DNA of 64,000 nt from Dama dama (taxonomy: Eukaryota > Chordata > Mammalia > Artiodactyla > Cervidae): contig NC_083701.1 of the NCBI RefSeq assembly GCF_033118175.1, positions 53,705,001 to 53,769,000 of the forward strand. The letters are read 5' to 3'. The translations under genes and the position numbers were made by a program. Below the pieces are notes generated by a model. It ran no database searches. It had not been told where the DNA came from and saw only the letters and a list, made by a program, of their open reading frames with translations. Positions 32,760 through 45,504 of this stretch are shown one piece after another (position 1 is the first letter of the stretch; every line of letters starts with the position of its first letter).

Positions 32760-35636
32760 TTTGTGGAGCTGTTGTATTTGAAAGACATTTAACCAGGGAT
32801 GGAACCTATACAAGAACAGACAAAAGAGTTGCCAGTGGAAAGGGTCAGAAAGAGGATAATAAAGTTAAGAAATTAACCAAAGGAAAGGGTCATAAGAGAC
32901 TACTATGAACAATTTATAACACCAAGACTGAATCATGAGGAAATAGAAAATCTGAACAGACCATTTACTAGTAGAAAGTTATCCAAAACCTCCCAACAAA
33001 AGACCAGGACCAGATGACTTCACTGATGAATTCTGGTGAACATTTAAAGAATTAATACCAATTCTACCCAAACTCTTCCAAAAAGTAGAAGAGGAGGGAA
33101 CCCATCCAAACTCATTTGAGATGGCCAGCATTACCCTGATACGAGAACTACACCAGCATACCACAAATAAAGAAACTTAGAGGCCAGTATCTGTGGTGAA
33201 CATAGATAGAAAAATCCTTAATAAAATACTAGCAAACCAAATTCAGCAATATATCTATAGGATTACACACCATGATCAAGTGGGATTTAATCCAGAGATG
33301 TAAGGATGATTCAGTATCTGCTCATCAATGTGATCTACCACTTTAATGTAATGAAGGATAAAAATTATACAGTTAATAGATGGAGAAAAAGCATTTGACA
33401 AATTTCAACATCCATTTATGATAAAAATTCTCAACAAAGTGGGTTTAGAGGGGATATACCTCAACATAATAAAGGCCATATTTAACAAGCCTACAGCTAA
33501 CATCATACTTGATGATAAAAAATTTTTTTTCTGCTAAGGTCAGGAATAAGACAAGGATGCCTACTCTTGCCACTTTTATTCAACATAATACTGAAAATCC
33601 TACCCATAGCAATTAGGTGAAAGAAAAGGCATCCAAGTTGGAAAGGAAGACGTAAAACTGTTACTGTCCACAGATGCCATGATAAATTAAAGACTCCACC
33701 AAAAACACACTTAGAGCCAATGACTTAGGTAAAGTTGCAGATAGAAATGTCAATATACAAAAATCTGTTGAGTTTCTGTACACTAATAACAAACTATCAG
33801 AGAGATAAAATAATCCCACTTAAACAATTGCTTTAAACAAGAAGAAAATATTACAAATAAATTTAGCCAAGGAGATGAAAGACCTGTATACTGGAAACTG
33901 TAAGACACTAATGAACAAAATTGATGAAGACACAAATAAATACAAAGATATCACATGCTTGTGGGTTGGAAGCAGTTGCTACTCAAAGCAGTCTATAGCT
34001 TTAATTCAATCCCTATTAAAGTTCTAATGGGATTTTTCACAAAAATAGAACCAACTTGAAATTTATATGGAACCACAAAAGACAGCAAAAAGCCAAAGCA
34101 CTCAACACATCATTGACTGGAGATGTATTAATGTGGTTTTAGAGAGTGATGGAATTACGAGAGTTGTTAGAGCTTAAAATTGATCAAGAGTTCATTAAAC
34201 ATTCACATTTTGCTCCATTAGGCTTTTGTTCCAGTCTTGTATGCAGTATAAACGTAAAATTTTCAGAATTGACACAATGCAAAATTTAGAGTAAAGAATT
34301 TTAAGTGAATTTTATGCAGATACTTTGAGCAACAAACATACTAGTGTTTCAGAAGATGATAGCCCTTCATAATATAGTTCTGATTCAGACAATGTGAACA
34401 TTAGACCAACAAAAAGACAAAAAACTTTAGAGATTGATTCTGATACGGAAAGGGAAAACACTTTCACGGTGTTGGAGAGTGCTCCTTTGCTTCTGTAGAA
34501 GAGTAAAGACAACAGTTTACAAAAATTAGAAAACTTTACTGGTGTCAGGTGTAACTATTGAATGTAATAACCCCAAAAGTGTTAATGAAATAACAAAATT
34601 AATTTTTGGTCAGCTGAAATAAAAATCACTGTCCACAGGTGTTAGTTTGTGCAAAAATTCCCTGGTCAATAATGAATTATGACAAACAGAGGTGGAGGCA
34701 TCATGCTCCCTGATTTCAAACTGTGTTAAAAAGCTGCAGTAATCATACATAAAAAAATAAAATCATGGCATAAAAACAGAAACAAAGATCAATGAAACAG
34801 ACTAGAGAGCCCAGAAATAAGCCCATTCATATATGGTCAACTAATTTACAACAAAAGAGCCAAAAATATATAAAGGGGAAAGGACATTTTCTTCAATAAA
34901 TGGTTTTGGCAAAACTGTACATTCACATTCCCTGTCTTGCACTATACACAGTAGCTCAAAACAGACTAAAGTCTATAATATAAGATCTGAAACCATAAAA
35001 GTCCTGGGAGAAAATATAGGTACTCAGCTCCTTGACATCAGTCTCAGCAATGTTTTTTTTTTTTTGTATCTGACACCAAAACCAAAGGCCACAAAAGCAA
35101 AAATAAATAAGTGGAATTGTGTAAAACTAAAAAGATTCTGCAGAGTAAAAGATCCCATCAACAGAATGAAAAGGCCTACTGAATGGGAGAAAATCATCTA
35201 TGTGATAAGGAGTTAATATCAGAGATAACTTACACAACTCAAAAATAAAAATCCAATTAAAAAATGAGCAGAAGATCCGAATATATTTCAAAAGACATAC
35301 AAATGGTCAACAGATACATGAAAAGGAGTTTAGTGTCACTAATCATCAGGGAAATGCAAATCAAGACCACCATGAGCTATCACCTCACATCTATCAATGG
35401 CTATTATTAAAAAAAAAAAAAAAACAGGAAATAAGTGTCGGTAAGGAAGTAGAGAAAAAGGAACTCTAGTGCACTGTTTGTGAAAATGTAAGTTAGTGCA
35501 GCCACTATGAAAAGCAACATGGAGGCTCCTCAATCAAAAGTAGAACTTCCATATAATCCAACAAATCCACTTGTGGGTATTTATCTGAGGGAAACAAAAA
35601 GTAACTCAAAAAGATACATACCCACATGTTCAATCA
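32760..35636 (+). mobile_element. L1 LINE, plus strand, split by a foreign segment
   Basis: L1 ORF2 from before the reverse transcriptase ('gaatcatgaggaaatagaaaa') through 'gcatttgacaaatttcaaca' to the 3' part of ORF2 ('aaatgagcagaagatcc', 'ccacttgtgggtatttatct'). Many stops. Interrupted at 34101-34664. An A-run sits at 35409-35424. It ends where BovB begins at 35637 and does not resume after it, so the L1 3' end is missing. Confidence 0.87.
34101..34664 (+). pseudogene. Segment resembling a piggyBac-type transposase N-terminus
   Basis: This ~560-bp stretch interrupts the L1 and is not L1, BovB or SINE. From ATG at 34277 one frame reads MQNLE*RILSEFYADTLSN, then an acidic, serine-rich part with SVSEDD, YSSDSDN and IRPTKRQK, with in-frame stops. 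A second frame from about 34543 reads VSGVTIECNNPKSVNEITKL then IFGQ. Both pieces have the order and character of the N-terminal region of piggyBac-superfamily transposases (the acidic leader with EF.AD.LSN, then the segment before the catalytic domain ending in LIFG). The catalytic DDD core is absent. TTAA, the piggyBac target, occurs at 34128-34131 but no terminal repeat pair was found. Recognition is from memory and needs a database search. Confidence 0.5.
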
Positions 35637-36480
35637 AAAATGACAGAATAATCTATGTTTGTTTCCAAGGCAAATCATTTAACATCCCAGTAATCCAAAT
35701 CTATGCTCTAACCACTGATGCCAAAGAAGCTGAAGTTGATCAGTTCAATGAAGACCTACAAGACCTCCTAGAACTAATACCCAAAAAAGATGTCCTGTTC
35801 ATCATAGGGGATTGGAATGGAAAAGTAGAAAGTCAAGAGATACCTGGTTTGGCCTTGGAATACAAAATGAAGCAGGACAAAGGCTAACAATTCTGCCAAG
35901 AGAATGCACTGGTCATAGCAAACACGGTTTTTCAACAACACAAGAGACGACTTTACACATGGACATCACCAAAGGGTCAATACCAAAATCAGATTGATTA
36001 CATTCTTTGTAGCCAAAGGTGGAGAAGCTGTGTACAGTCAGCAAAAACAAGACCGGGAGCTGCCTGTGGCTCAGATCATGAGCCCCTTATTGAAAAATTC
36101 AGGTTTCAACTAAAGAAAGCAGGGGAAAACACTAGGCCAGTCAGGTACGACTTAGATCCCCTATGAATATACGGTGGAGGTGATGAATAGATTCAAGGGA
36201 TTAGATCTAGTAAACAATGCCTGAGGAACTGTAGGCAGAGATTCGTAATTTGGTCAGTAGGCAGTGAATATAATCGTCCCAAAGAAAAATAAATGCAAGA
36301 AGGCGAAGTGGGCTGAGGAGGCTTTACAAGTAGCTGAGGAAAGAAAAGAAGCAAAAGGCAAGGAAGGAAGGGAAAGGTACACTCAGCTAAATGCAGAGTT
36401 CCAGAGAATAGCAAGGAGAGACAAGAAGGCATTCTTCAATGAACAATGCAAAGAAACAGGAAAAGAACAGAAGGGGAAAG
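35637..36480 (+). pseudogene. BovB endonuclease and linker remnant
   Basis: The frame continuing from the L1 into BovB (to 35887) reads NDRIIYVCFQGKSFNIPVIQ, IYALTTDAKEAEVDQFNED and VLFIIGDWNGKVESQE: the apurinic-type endonuclease domain with its GDWN motif. The next frame continues with TLHMDITKGS. The related part 'NQIDYI' and 'SDHE' is readable near 35985-36085 in broken frame. A linker frame KKAKWAEEALQVAEERKEAK runs at 36264-36485. Not functional. Confidence 0.8.
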
Positions 36481-37280
36481 ACTAGAAATGTCTTCAAGTA
36501 AATTAGAAATATCAGAGGAATATTTCATCCAAAGATGGGCACAATAAAGGACAGAAATTAGGCGAAGACCTAATAGAAGCAGAGGAGATCAAGAAGAGAT
36601 GGAAAGAATACAAAAAGAACTGTACAAAAAAGATCTTAATGACCCTGGTAACCATGATGGTGTGGTTACTCATCCAGAGTCACACATTCTGGAGTGTGAA
36701 GCCAAGTGGGCCTTAGGGAGCATTGCTACCAATAAAGCTAGTGGAGGTGATGTAATTCCAGTAGAGCTATTTAAAATCCTTAAAGATGATGCTATTAAAG
36801 TGTTGCACTTGATGATGTCAACAAATTTAGAAAACCTAGCAGTGGCCATAGGACTGAAAAAGGTCAATATTCCTCCCAGTTCCCAAGAAGGGCAGTAGTA
36901 AAGAATGTTGAAACTGCCGGACAATTGCACTCATCTCCCATGCTAGTGAGGTTTTGCTCAAAATCCTGCATGCCAGGCTTTAGCCTTATGTGAACCAAGA
37001 ACTTCCAGATGTTTCACCTGGGTTTAGAAAAGGCAAAGGAACCAGAGATCAAATTACCAACATTCACTGAATCATAAAGAAAGCAAGGGAATTCCAGAAA
37101 AACACCTACCTCTGTTTCATTGACTATGCTAAAGCCTTTGTGTGGCTCATAACTGTGGAAAATTCTTAAAGAGATACGGCCACTTTACCTGTCTCCTGAA
37201 CAGGTCAAGAAGCAACAGTTAGAACCTTATATGGAATATCATGGCATCCCATCACTTCATGGCAAATAGATGGGGAGACA

Positions 37281-37871
37281 GTGGAAACAGTGTCAGACTT
37301 TATTTTTTTGGGCTCCAAAATCACTGCAGATGTTGATTGCAGCCATGAAATTAAAAGACGCTTACTCCTTGGAAGGAAAGTTATGACCAACCTAGATAGC
37401 ATATTAAAAAGCAGAGACATTACTTTGTCAACAAAGGTCCATCTAGTCAAGGCTATGGTTTTTCCAGTAGTCATGGATGGATGTGAGAGTTGGACTGTAA
37501 AGAAAGCTGAGCGCCAAAAAATTGATTCTTTTGAATTATGGTGTTGGATAAGACTCTTGAGAGTCCCTTGGACTGCAAGATCCAACCAGTGCATCCTAAA
37601 GGAGATCAGTCCTGGGTGTTCATTGGAAGGACTGATGGTGAAGTTGAAACTCCAACACTTTGGCCACCTCATGCGAAGAGTTGACTCATTGGAAAATACC
37701 CTGATGCTTGGAGGGATTGGGGGCAGGAGGAGAAGGGGACGACAGAGGATGAGATGGCTGGATGGCATCACCGACTCGATGGGCGTGAGTTTGAGTAAAC
37801 TCCGGGAGTTTGTGATGGACACGGAGGCCTGGCGTACTGCAGTTCATGGGGTCGCAAAGAGTTGGACATGA
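37281..37871 (+). pseudogene. BovB ORF2 C-terminal part, open 196 codons
   Basis: The frame METVSDFIFLGSKITADVDC runs through RRLLLGRKVMTNLDSILKSR, DGCESWTVKKAERQKID and RRRRGRQRMRWLDG to VHGVAKSWT near the element end. This domain lies downstream of the reverse transcriptase in BovB; its exact role is unknown to me. It is open because the copy is fairly young, yet the enzyme parts upstream are deleted. Confidence 0.82.
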
Positions 37872-37899
37872 CTGAGTGACTGAACTGAACTGAAATGAT

Positions 37900-39134
37900 C
37901 CTCATTAGGGGAATGACTAAGTTGTAATGCTTTTACAGTTGAATCCTATATACTGGTGTTTATAAGAAGATTTTGGTTAAATCCCTCTTTATGGGTCTGA
38001 AAACTTCCTGACACTCATATATAAGGAATATTTTTTTTTCCGTTTCTCACGAAAGATGGAAGTCAATTCTAATATATTGACCATTGATTGACTGTAATAC
38101 ATCACTTTACAAGATTTGTGTGCTGTTTTCCAAGAAAATAAGTACTCCTGTGAGAAGTCTTGGTTCATAAAAACGTTTTTCTGCTCTTTAATGCATCTAT
38201 TAGAAAATAAGAGGAAAACACCCCTAGTGTCTTAAAGGGAACAAGAAAACTGAGATGAATATCACCTGGGTTCCAGAGTTTCTGTCATGGGAAGGAAAAG
38301 GAGCCACCCTTTCACTTTGCTTTCAGCAAATATTTGGGGTTTAAAAGCAGGCAAGTCACGTTTCAAGAGAAGTAACTTGTGTTGGATCCATTGCCAGCCA
38401 CATCCATCCTGTGTCCCACCTGTCTTTCCCTTCAGCAGACTAGCCCAAGCATGTGTTATGGCTGGTGTGTCAGAATGCAAGAGGGCAAGGTCAGTTGCAC
38501 AAGCGTTTTTCAAGCTTCTGCTCATGTCACATTTTCTAACATCATATTGGCCAAAGCAAATCATAGTTCATTCCACAGTCAAAGTGGAGTACTCTGAAAA
38601 GTTATGTGGCAGAGACATGTGGCAAAGACATGAATACAGAAGAGGTGAAAAACTGGAAATATCTTTGACATCTTCCACATGTATCCATACTATTTCCCAG
38701 CAATATCATAGACTTCTAACCATTTTTCCACCCTGCTTCTTGGCACACACAAATCATATGGCACAGTGGGGCAGAAAAATCAGGTTGCTCTTGGCCAGAA
38801 GTGACCTTGGCTATCCAAGGGCCTAAATATCTAGGTAACTGGTAACCTATTGGCAGCACAGTGATGTAAAGTCGATAAATAGGTGAATGCTTACATCGAA
38901 AGTACCGATTATGGTTAAGTGCTGTACTCAATCTCAAGAAAGAAAACCAAAATTATTGATAAAAAATTTAATTTAGAAAAATATACTGGGCCATTTAACC
39001 GGAAACCTATAATTATTACTATTTCAAATGGACATATATATTTAGCACTATATCAGCTTTTAAAATAAATTTTGTTGAAGTATAATTTACACACAATAAA
39101 CTATGCCCATTTAACTTGTACAGTTGGATCATTT
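37900..39134. other. Intergenic DNA, with traces of an old repeat
   Basis: Around 38440-38600 ('gcaagagggcaaggtcagtt', 'cacaagcgtttttcaagctt', 'atcatattggccaaagcaaa') resembles a known old mammalian repeat. 39055-39125 ('gttgaagtataatttacac') resembles an old L1M end. The frame 38287-38826 (179 codons) crosses this repeat and has no known motif. Confidence 0.4.
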
Positions 39135-39537
39135 TAATGGACTATAAAGAAAGCTGACTGCAGAAGAATTGATGCTTTTGAACTGTGGTGTTGGAGAAGA
39201 CTCTTGAGAGTCCCTTGGACTGCAAGGAGATCCAACCAGTCCATCCTAAAGGAGATCAGTCCTGGGTGTTCATTGGAAGGACTGATGTTGAAGCTGAAAC
39301 TCCAATACTTTGGCCACCTGATGCAGAGAGCTGACTCATTTGAAAAGACCCTGATGCTGGGAAAGATTGAGGGCAGGAGGAGAAGGGGACGACAGAGGAT
39401 GAGATGGTTGGATGGCATCATCAACTTGATGGACATGGGTTTGGGTGGACTCCGGAGTTGGTGATGGATGGGGGCCTGGCGTGCTGTGGTTCATGGGGTC
39501 GCAAAGAGTTGGACACGACTGAGCGACTGAACTGAAA
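39135..39537 (+). mobile_element. BovB 3' fragment, plus strand
   Basis: Starts at the GCESWTVKKAE codons ('ggactataaagaaagctgac') and ends 'gagcgactgaactgaaa'. About 400 bp, with the RRRRGRQRMRWLDG codons in an open 86-codon frame (39204-39464). Confidence 0.92.
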
Positions 39538-42004
39538 TATGTATTTTGATTTAAAAGTATTCTTCTGTAATGATAATATATGTATATTCATTTTAAAGCC
39601 ACTGCTATAAAATTAGTTGGAGTGGCCATATTAATATCACATGAAATCAGTTTCAGATCAAATAATACCAGGGATAAAGAAAGTCATTTCATGATAATGC
39701 AGGGATTAGTCATTTAAGAGGACATAATTCTAAATGTTTATACCCCTAAAATAACAAAGCTTCAAATGCAAAAAGTAAAGACTGGTAAAACTACAAGAAT
39801 AAACAGGCAAATCAACATTTATAGTTGGAGATCTAAATACCCTTCTTTCAATTATTGGAAAGTAGAAAGGCAGCAAGGATATAGAAAATTCAAACAACAC
39901 TATCAACCAAGTTGACCTGATTGACATTTACAGAAAGCATTACCAAATAACAACAGAATAACATTCTTAGTAGTCTTAAGAATAAACATTCTTAAGTGCA
40001 AACTTATATTTAACAAGGTCATATTCTGGGTCATAAAACAGTTCTCAATAAATAAAAAATGTCATACAAAGTATGTCCTCTGAGCAAAACAGAATTAAAT
40101 TGGAAGTTATTTACAGAAAGAACTTTGGGAAATCTCCTGATATTTAGAAACTGCATAACACACTTCTAAATAGCTCAATGAAGAAATCAAACTAATTAGA
40201 AAGTATCCAAAATGAATGAAAATGACATATCAAAATATGTGATGCTGCTAAAGCAGTATTTAAGGGGAAACTTATAGCACTAAATGCTTTTATTAGAAGA
40301 GAGATTTCAAATCAATAACCTTAGCTTTCACTTTAAGAAACTAAAAAAGGAAGAATAAACTCAACCTAGAGTCAGTGATGAAAAACATAATAATATAGAG
40401 TAGAAGTCAGTGAAACAGGAAACAAAACATTTGAGGAAATCAATAAAACCAAGAGCTGGTTCATTGAAAAGACTGAAGAAATGAATAAATATTTAGCCAG
40501 ATCAGGAATAAAAGAGAGAAGATAAAAATGACCAATAATAGCAATGAGAGAGGTGAGTGAAATCACTACAAATTCTATAGATATTTAAATATGAGCAACT
40601 TTATACCAATAATTCAGACAACTTAGAAAATATAGACAAATTCTTTTAAAAGACACAGATGACCAAAGCTCAGTCAAGAAGAAATAGGTATCTTTAATTG
40701 CTTTATATCTGTTTTTAAAATGGAATTTGTAGTTAAGAAACTTCCCACAAAGACTCACAGACCTGATGGCATGAAAGGTAAATTCTGCCAAACATTTGAA
40801 GAAGAAATATCAATTTTACACAAATTTCTTCCAGAAAATTGCAGAAGGAATACGCACAATTTATTCTATGAGGCCAACATTACTCTGATACCAAAACCAG
40901 GCAAAGATATACAATAAAAGCAACAGACCGATATATCCTGCATGAACATGAATGTAACAATTCAGAACACAATTTTAGCAAAATTAAAAAAAATAATATA
41001 AAGGCAATAAGAGGGACAATACACCATGACCAGGTGGAGATTATCTGAGCAGTGCAAGTTTGGTTTAATATTTGAAATACATGCCAATGAAATTTACCAT
41101 TTCAATAGACAAGAAGAAAAAATAAATGTAAGATCTTTCAGTAAATATAAAGAACACATTAAAGTCCAACACCCTTACTTCGAATCACAGCAAACTAGAA
41201 ATGAAAGCGAACTTGCTTGACCTGATTAAAGCCTTCTACAGAAAGCTAGCAGCATCATACTTAATGAGGAAAAATTAAATGTCATCCTTTCCTGCCTCTA
41301 CCGTAAGGTTGAGAACAGGCCCAGAATGTCTGCTCTCACTGCTTCTATTCAACATGGTACCAGAGGTTCCAACCAGAGCTGTCAGACAAGAAAAATAAAA
41401 GGAATCCAGATTGGAAAGGAAATAAAGCGCTCTTTATCCACAGGTGCCATGATCATTTATGAAGAAAATCATCTGGAATTTATAAGTAAAAACTATTGGA
41501 ATGATAAGTGAGTTTATCAAAGTTGCAGGAAATAAGATCAATATATAAAATTCAGTTGCATTTCTATATACAGCAGCAACCAGAAACTGACAATATAAAA
41601 AATAGCATTTACAATAGCACAGTGTTCATAAATCAGTAGAGTTGGTATTGATAAAATGTATCCCCAAGTTCCAAAGTTTGTCTATAGATTCAGTGTGATC
41701 AATCCTATAGTAGGCTTTTTGTTTCTCTTCTTGGTAGAGTATGGTATTGCAAAGAACCTAGAATACCAAAAGTAACAACAAAGAGTTCTTAGACTACCAG
41801 ACTTTAGGCTTATTATAAAGCTAGTAATCAAGTCAATGAGCAATGTGATATTAACATCAAGATAAACCAATTGATCCACAGAACAGAGTCTAGATATAGA
41901 TGCATAAATGAATATCTATGGCCAATTAATTTTACACAAAAATTAAGAATAATCTTTTCAACAAATGGTGCTGGAACAACTGGATATCTATTTTCGCCTT
42001 TGCA

Positions 42005-42440
42005 GTAGGCTGAAAAATAGTTACACAAAGGTATTAGGTTCTAACCCCTATAACCTGTGAATATTATTACCTTATATAGAAAAAGGGTCTTTGTGAAAGT
42101 GATTATGTTAAGGATCTTCAGCTACACTGAGAGATTATCTTGGATTATCTAGACAGACCCTAAATTCAAATTGCAGTCTCCTTATAAGAGATTATAAACT
42201 CACAGAAGAGGCTGTGTGAAGATGGAGGCAGAGAATGATGTGTCCACAACCCAACATGCTGACACCCACCAGAAATTAGAAGCAAGGAATGGATCCTCTC
42301 CCAGAATTTGCAGAGAGCATGGCCCCACTGACATCTTGACTTTAGACTTCTGTCCTCAGAACTGTGAGAGAATATATTTCTGTTGTTTTAAGTCACAGAT
42401 TTTGAAGTAATTTGTTAGAGTAGCCCTATGAAACCTAAAG
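42005..42440 (+). mobile_element. MLT1-type (MaLR) solo LTR, plus strand
   Basis: The MLT1 order is readable: 'aaaggtattaggttctaacc', 'tgaatattattaccttatat', 'gggtctttgtgaaagtgat', 'attatcttggattatctaga', 'gagaatatatttctgttgtt' and the end 'gagtagccctatgaaaccta'. A sense-strand MaLR LTR of about 430 bp without internal region. Its insertion into the L1 dates the L1 as older than the MaLR burst. Confidence 0.85.
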
Positions 42441-43221
42441 CCTTACACTGAAGTTAACTCAAAATGGGTCATAGATCTTAATGTAAAGCTTGAAACACTG
42501 ACACTTCTAAATGATAACATAAAAGGAGGCAACTCGAGGAGGCAAAGGTTTCTTGTGTGTAACACCAAAAGTGAGATCCATTAAAGAAGAAATTGATCAT
42601 TGAACTTTGTCAAAATTAAGAAATTATGTTCTTGCAAGGATAATCTTAAGAAAATGAAAAACAAGCCACAGACTGGGAGAAACTTTTGCACACACATATC
42701 AAATAAAGGACTAGTATCCAGAATATATAAAGAACAACCAAATTTCATAATAAGAAAATAATTAAATGAATAAAGTTTTTTAAATGGGCCAAATTATTGA
42801 ACCTGACATCACATCAAAGAAGATATATGAATTGAAAGCAACCTCATGAAAATATACTCATCATTATTAGTCATTAGGAAACTGCAAAATGAAAGCACAA
42901 TGAGATAACACTATTGAAATGCCTCAGATTTAAGGCTGATCATACCAAGTTTTGACAGGATGTGAAGCATCTGAAATCTCCTACACTGCTAGTGGGAGTG
43001 TAAAATGGTAGAATCATGTTAGAAAATAGCATTTTCTAAAATGTTAAATATACATCTATCATATGACTCAGTCTTTCCACTTACTCATTCTCTTATCCAA
43101 GAAAGGTGAAAGTATATGTCCATGTACAGACTTGTACATAGCAGCATTACTTGTAATAGCCAAAGTTGAGAGCAAGCCAAATGGCTGGTGAACAGATAAA
43201 TACATTGTGATATAGCTATAC

Positions 43222-43448
43222 AGTAAAAATTGCTTGCTAAGTCACTTCTGTCGTATCCGACTCTTTATGATCCCATGGACTGTAGCCTGCCAGATTCCTC
43301 TGTCCATGGAATTCTCCAGGCAAAGATAATCAGAGTGGGTTGCCATTTCCTCCTCCAGGGGATCCTCACGACCTGGGATCAAACCCACGTCTCATGTCTC
43401 CTGCATTGGCAGGCAGGTTCTTTACCACTAGCACCACCTGGGAAGCCC
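43222..43448 (-). mobile_element. Bov-tA SINE
   Basis: Minus strand: 'cttgctaagtcacttctgtc' to 'caccacctgggaagcccatg'. Inserted in the old L1. The target duplication is not clear. Confidence 0.9.
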
Positions 43449-43750
43449 ATGCAATAAACTGTTACTTGCCAATAAAAAGCAAACTATTAATACTATCAAC
43501 AAGGATGAATCACAAAATAATTGTGCAGAGTGGAAAAAAAGGCCTAAAATGCACTGTATCATTAGATTCATATAAAATTCTATAAAGTAACAAATTTATA
43601 TTAGAACCCAATAAATTTATATAAGTAGGAGGGGTCAAAGAAAAATTATAAAGAGATATAAGGAAACATTATGGGTAACAGATAATGTTCCTTAGCTTAA
43701 TTATGGGATAGTTTCATGAGTGAATTCATAAGTCAAACTTTATTAAACAA

Positions 43751-44144
43751 TATATTTTAAACATGCAGTTTATGTCAATGATTCCTTAATCTACTAAAAT
43801 TTTAATTTAAGGATTAGGTATTGAGTTTTATAAAAAATTTTCTATTGGTTTAATTATATGTTTTCATCATATTTCTGCTTTTACTAATAACATATTGAAA
43901 TAGCATTGTAATATATACTTCCTCTGTTTGTGGTATCAGCATTCATTCCCCTTTAATTTGGTAGCAATACCATAATTTCTTTCTAAGACCATATATCTGC
44001 ATTACTGACTCCTCCTTTGGCACCATCACTTAAGGTTAAGTCAGTCAGTACTTTGTATCCCCCTGGTCATAATGATTGGCTTATAGACAGGCACTTGACC
44101 TACTTAGAACCAATGATTCACAGTGAGCGTTTGCTGTGATTTCC
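43751..44144. other. Intergenic DNA without recognised features
   Basis: No gene or repeat recognised. Confidence 0.4.
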
Positions 44145-44153
44145 AGGACAAGG

Positions 44154-44361
44154 GACTCCCCAGTATCTAAGATTGTAAAGAGTCTGTCTGCAAAGCAGGA
44201 GACCCGGGTTCCATCCCTGGGTTGGGAAGATTCCCCTGGAGAAGGAAATGGCAACCCACTCCAGGACTCTTGCCTGGAAAATCCCATGGATGGAGGAGCC
44301 TGGCAGGCTACAGTTCATGGGGTTACGAAGAGTCAGACATGACTGAGTGACTTTACCTTCT
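44154..44361 (+). mobile_element. Bov-tA SINE
   Basis: Plus-strand unit with head 'gactccccagtatctaagat', B-box part 'gggttccatccctgg', and tail 'gagtgactttaccttct'. Target duplication aggacaagg at 44145-44153 and 44362-44370. Confidence 0.92.
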
Positions 44362-44370
44362 AGGACAAGG

Positions 44371-45504
44371 ATTTGTCATTGAATGTGAGAATGAAGGGAC
44401 AGAAACAAAACCAACCTATAGTAACTTACTGTTTCTGAAGTAAGGTGAGAACCTCTCAAAATATGGACGCATCAGCAGGATGGAGCTTAGAGGCTATTAG
44501 AGAGAAAATGGGCCTTAATTGTATCATCTAGTCCTACCTAGCAGTGCTTAAAGCTAGATCTATTCTTGGACTTTTGCATAATATGAATCATTAAGTTCTC
44601 TTTTTGCTTCAGCCAGCTGGTCAAAAGAGGCCTGATTCCATGGTGAAAAATTATTTTCATCTATAGCTATACTTTTTACATTGAGATTTGGACTTTATTT
44701 TAGGTTGTTACCTCTAAGTTTATGGATGATATTTGTTACATTTTTCTCAGTAGCAACAGTAAACAGGGATTTAATAAATTACATATGCTTTTTAAAACGG
44801 GAAATTTTTCCACTCCAAAGTTTTGCTATTCTCCTCAAAAATGTGTATTTATAGAAATAGACTTAGAAAGTAATTTCTTTGGTGCCAGGGAAGGGGGATT
44901 AAAGATTTATGGGATCTTTCAATCTTGAAACTGTATTTTCTGACTTTGACATTTTCCCTACGCCCATGCTACAAAAGAGAAAAAATCTGTAACATATTAT
45001 ATTTTTAAGCCATTTAGATTTTTTTCTACTCCTACAACAGATTTTTTAAAAGTATTTGAGATTTACTTTCAGTGTTTGCCAAAATAGATTTCTTACTCCT
45101 GGAATAATGGTACCAGGTGAATATTAAGAAGACTGAGTATATTCTTAAAACATTAAAACAAACATTATTCCTTCATATGCCTTTTTTTAAAGAAAAATGT
45201 AGTTCAGCATGCAGTGTTAATTCAGTCACTGAAATCACAAAACAAAGAACTTTCAAGGAACCTATATTCTCAGATCTTTTACTAAAGAGCAAATAGGTGT
45301 ATTCAATGTTTTTTCTGTCTACAAATATACCAGTTTACTAGAGGAACAATAGAGAAGGGTGAGGGTATCTTACTATAGGTATAAGGTAATAAAAGCATGA
45401 AGCATATTCTTTTATAATGTTGATATAATACATTCTGCTGGGAGGCCCATTACTGGTGCTTCAGGAACCCGGTAGAATCAAATGTGAGAAAGAAATAAAG
45501 AGAA
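44371..45504. other. Intergenic DNA without recognised features
   Basis: AT-rich, apparently single-copy; no frame above 68 codons. Confidence 0.45.

Larger units (their letters stand above)
35637..37895 (+). mobile_element. BovB LINE with endonuclease part, internally deleted
   Basis: The most 5'-complete BovB of the window. It begins inside the endonuclease domain and ends 'gactgagtgactgaactgaactg' near 37892. The reverse-transcriptase region is broken. Around 37200-37245 the sequence jumps from the 'gaagcaacagttagaac' part to the 'catcccatcacttcatgg' part, losing roughly 400-500 bp with the YADD box. Sense to NUDCD1 but beyond its 3' end. Confidence 0.9.
39590..43750 (+). mobile_element. 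Old L1 LINE, plus strand, with LTR and SINE inside
   Basis: Diverged L1 ORF2 text runs from the endonuclease part ('catgataatgcagggattag') through the reverse-transcriptase part ('gtgccatgatcatttatga') to 3' text ('tatgactcagtctttccac', 'gaatcacaaaataattgtgc'). It is interrupted by an MLT1 LTR at 42005-42440 and a Bov-tA at 43222-43448. No frame above 70 codons survives. Confidence 0.8.

Noticed and set aside
38287..38826. 179-codon plus frame as a possible gene
   Set aside because: It crosses text resembling an old interspersed repeat, has overlapping frames on the other strand, no splice signals and no domain motif.
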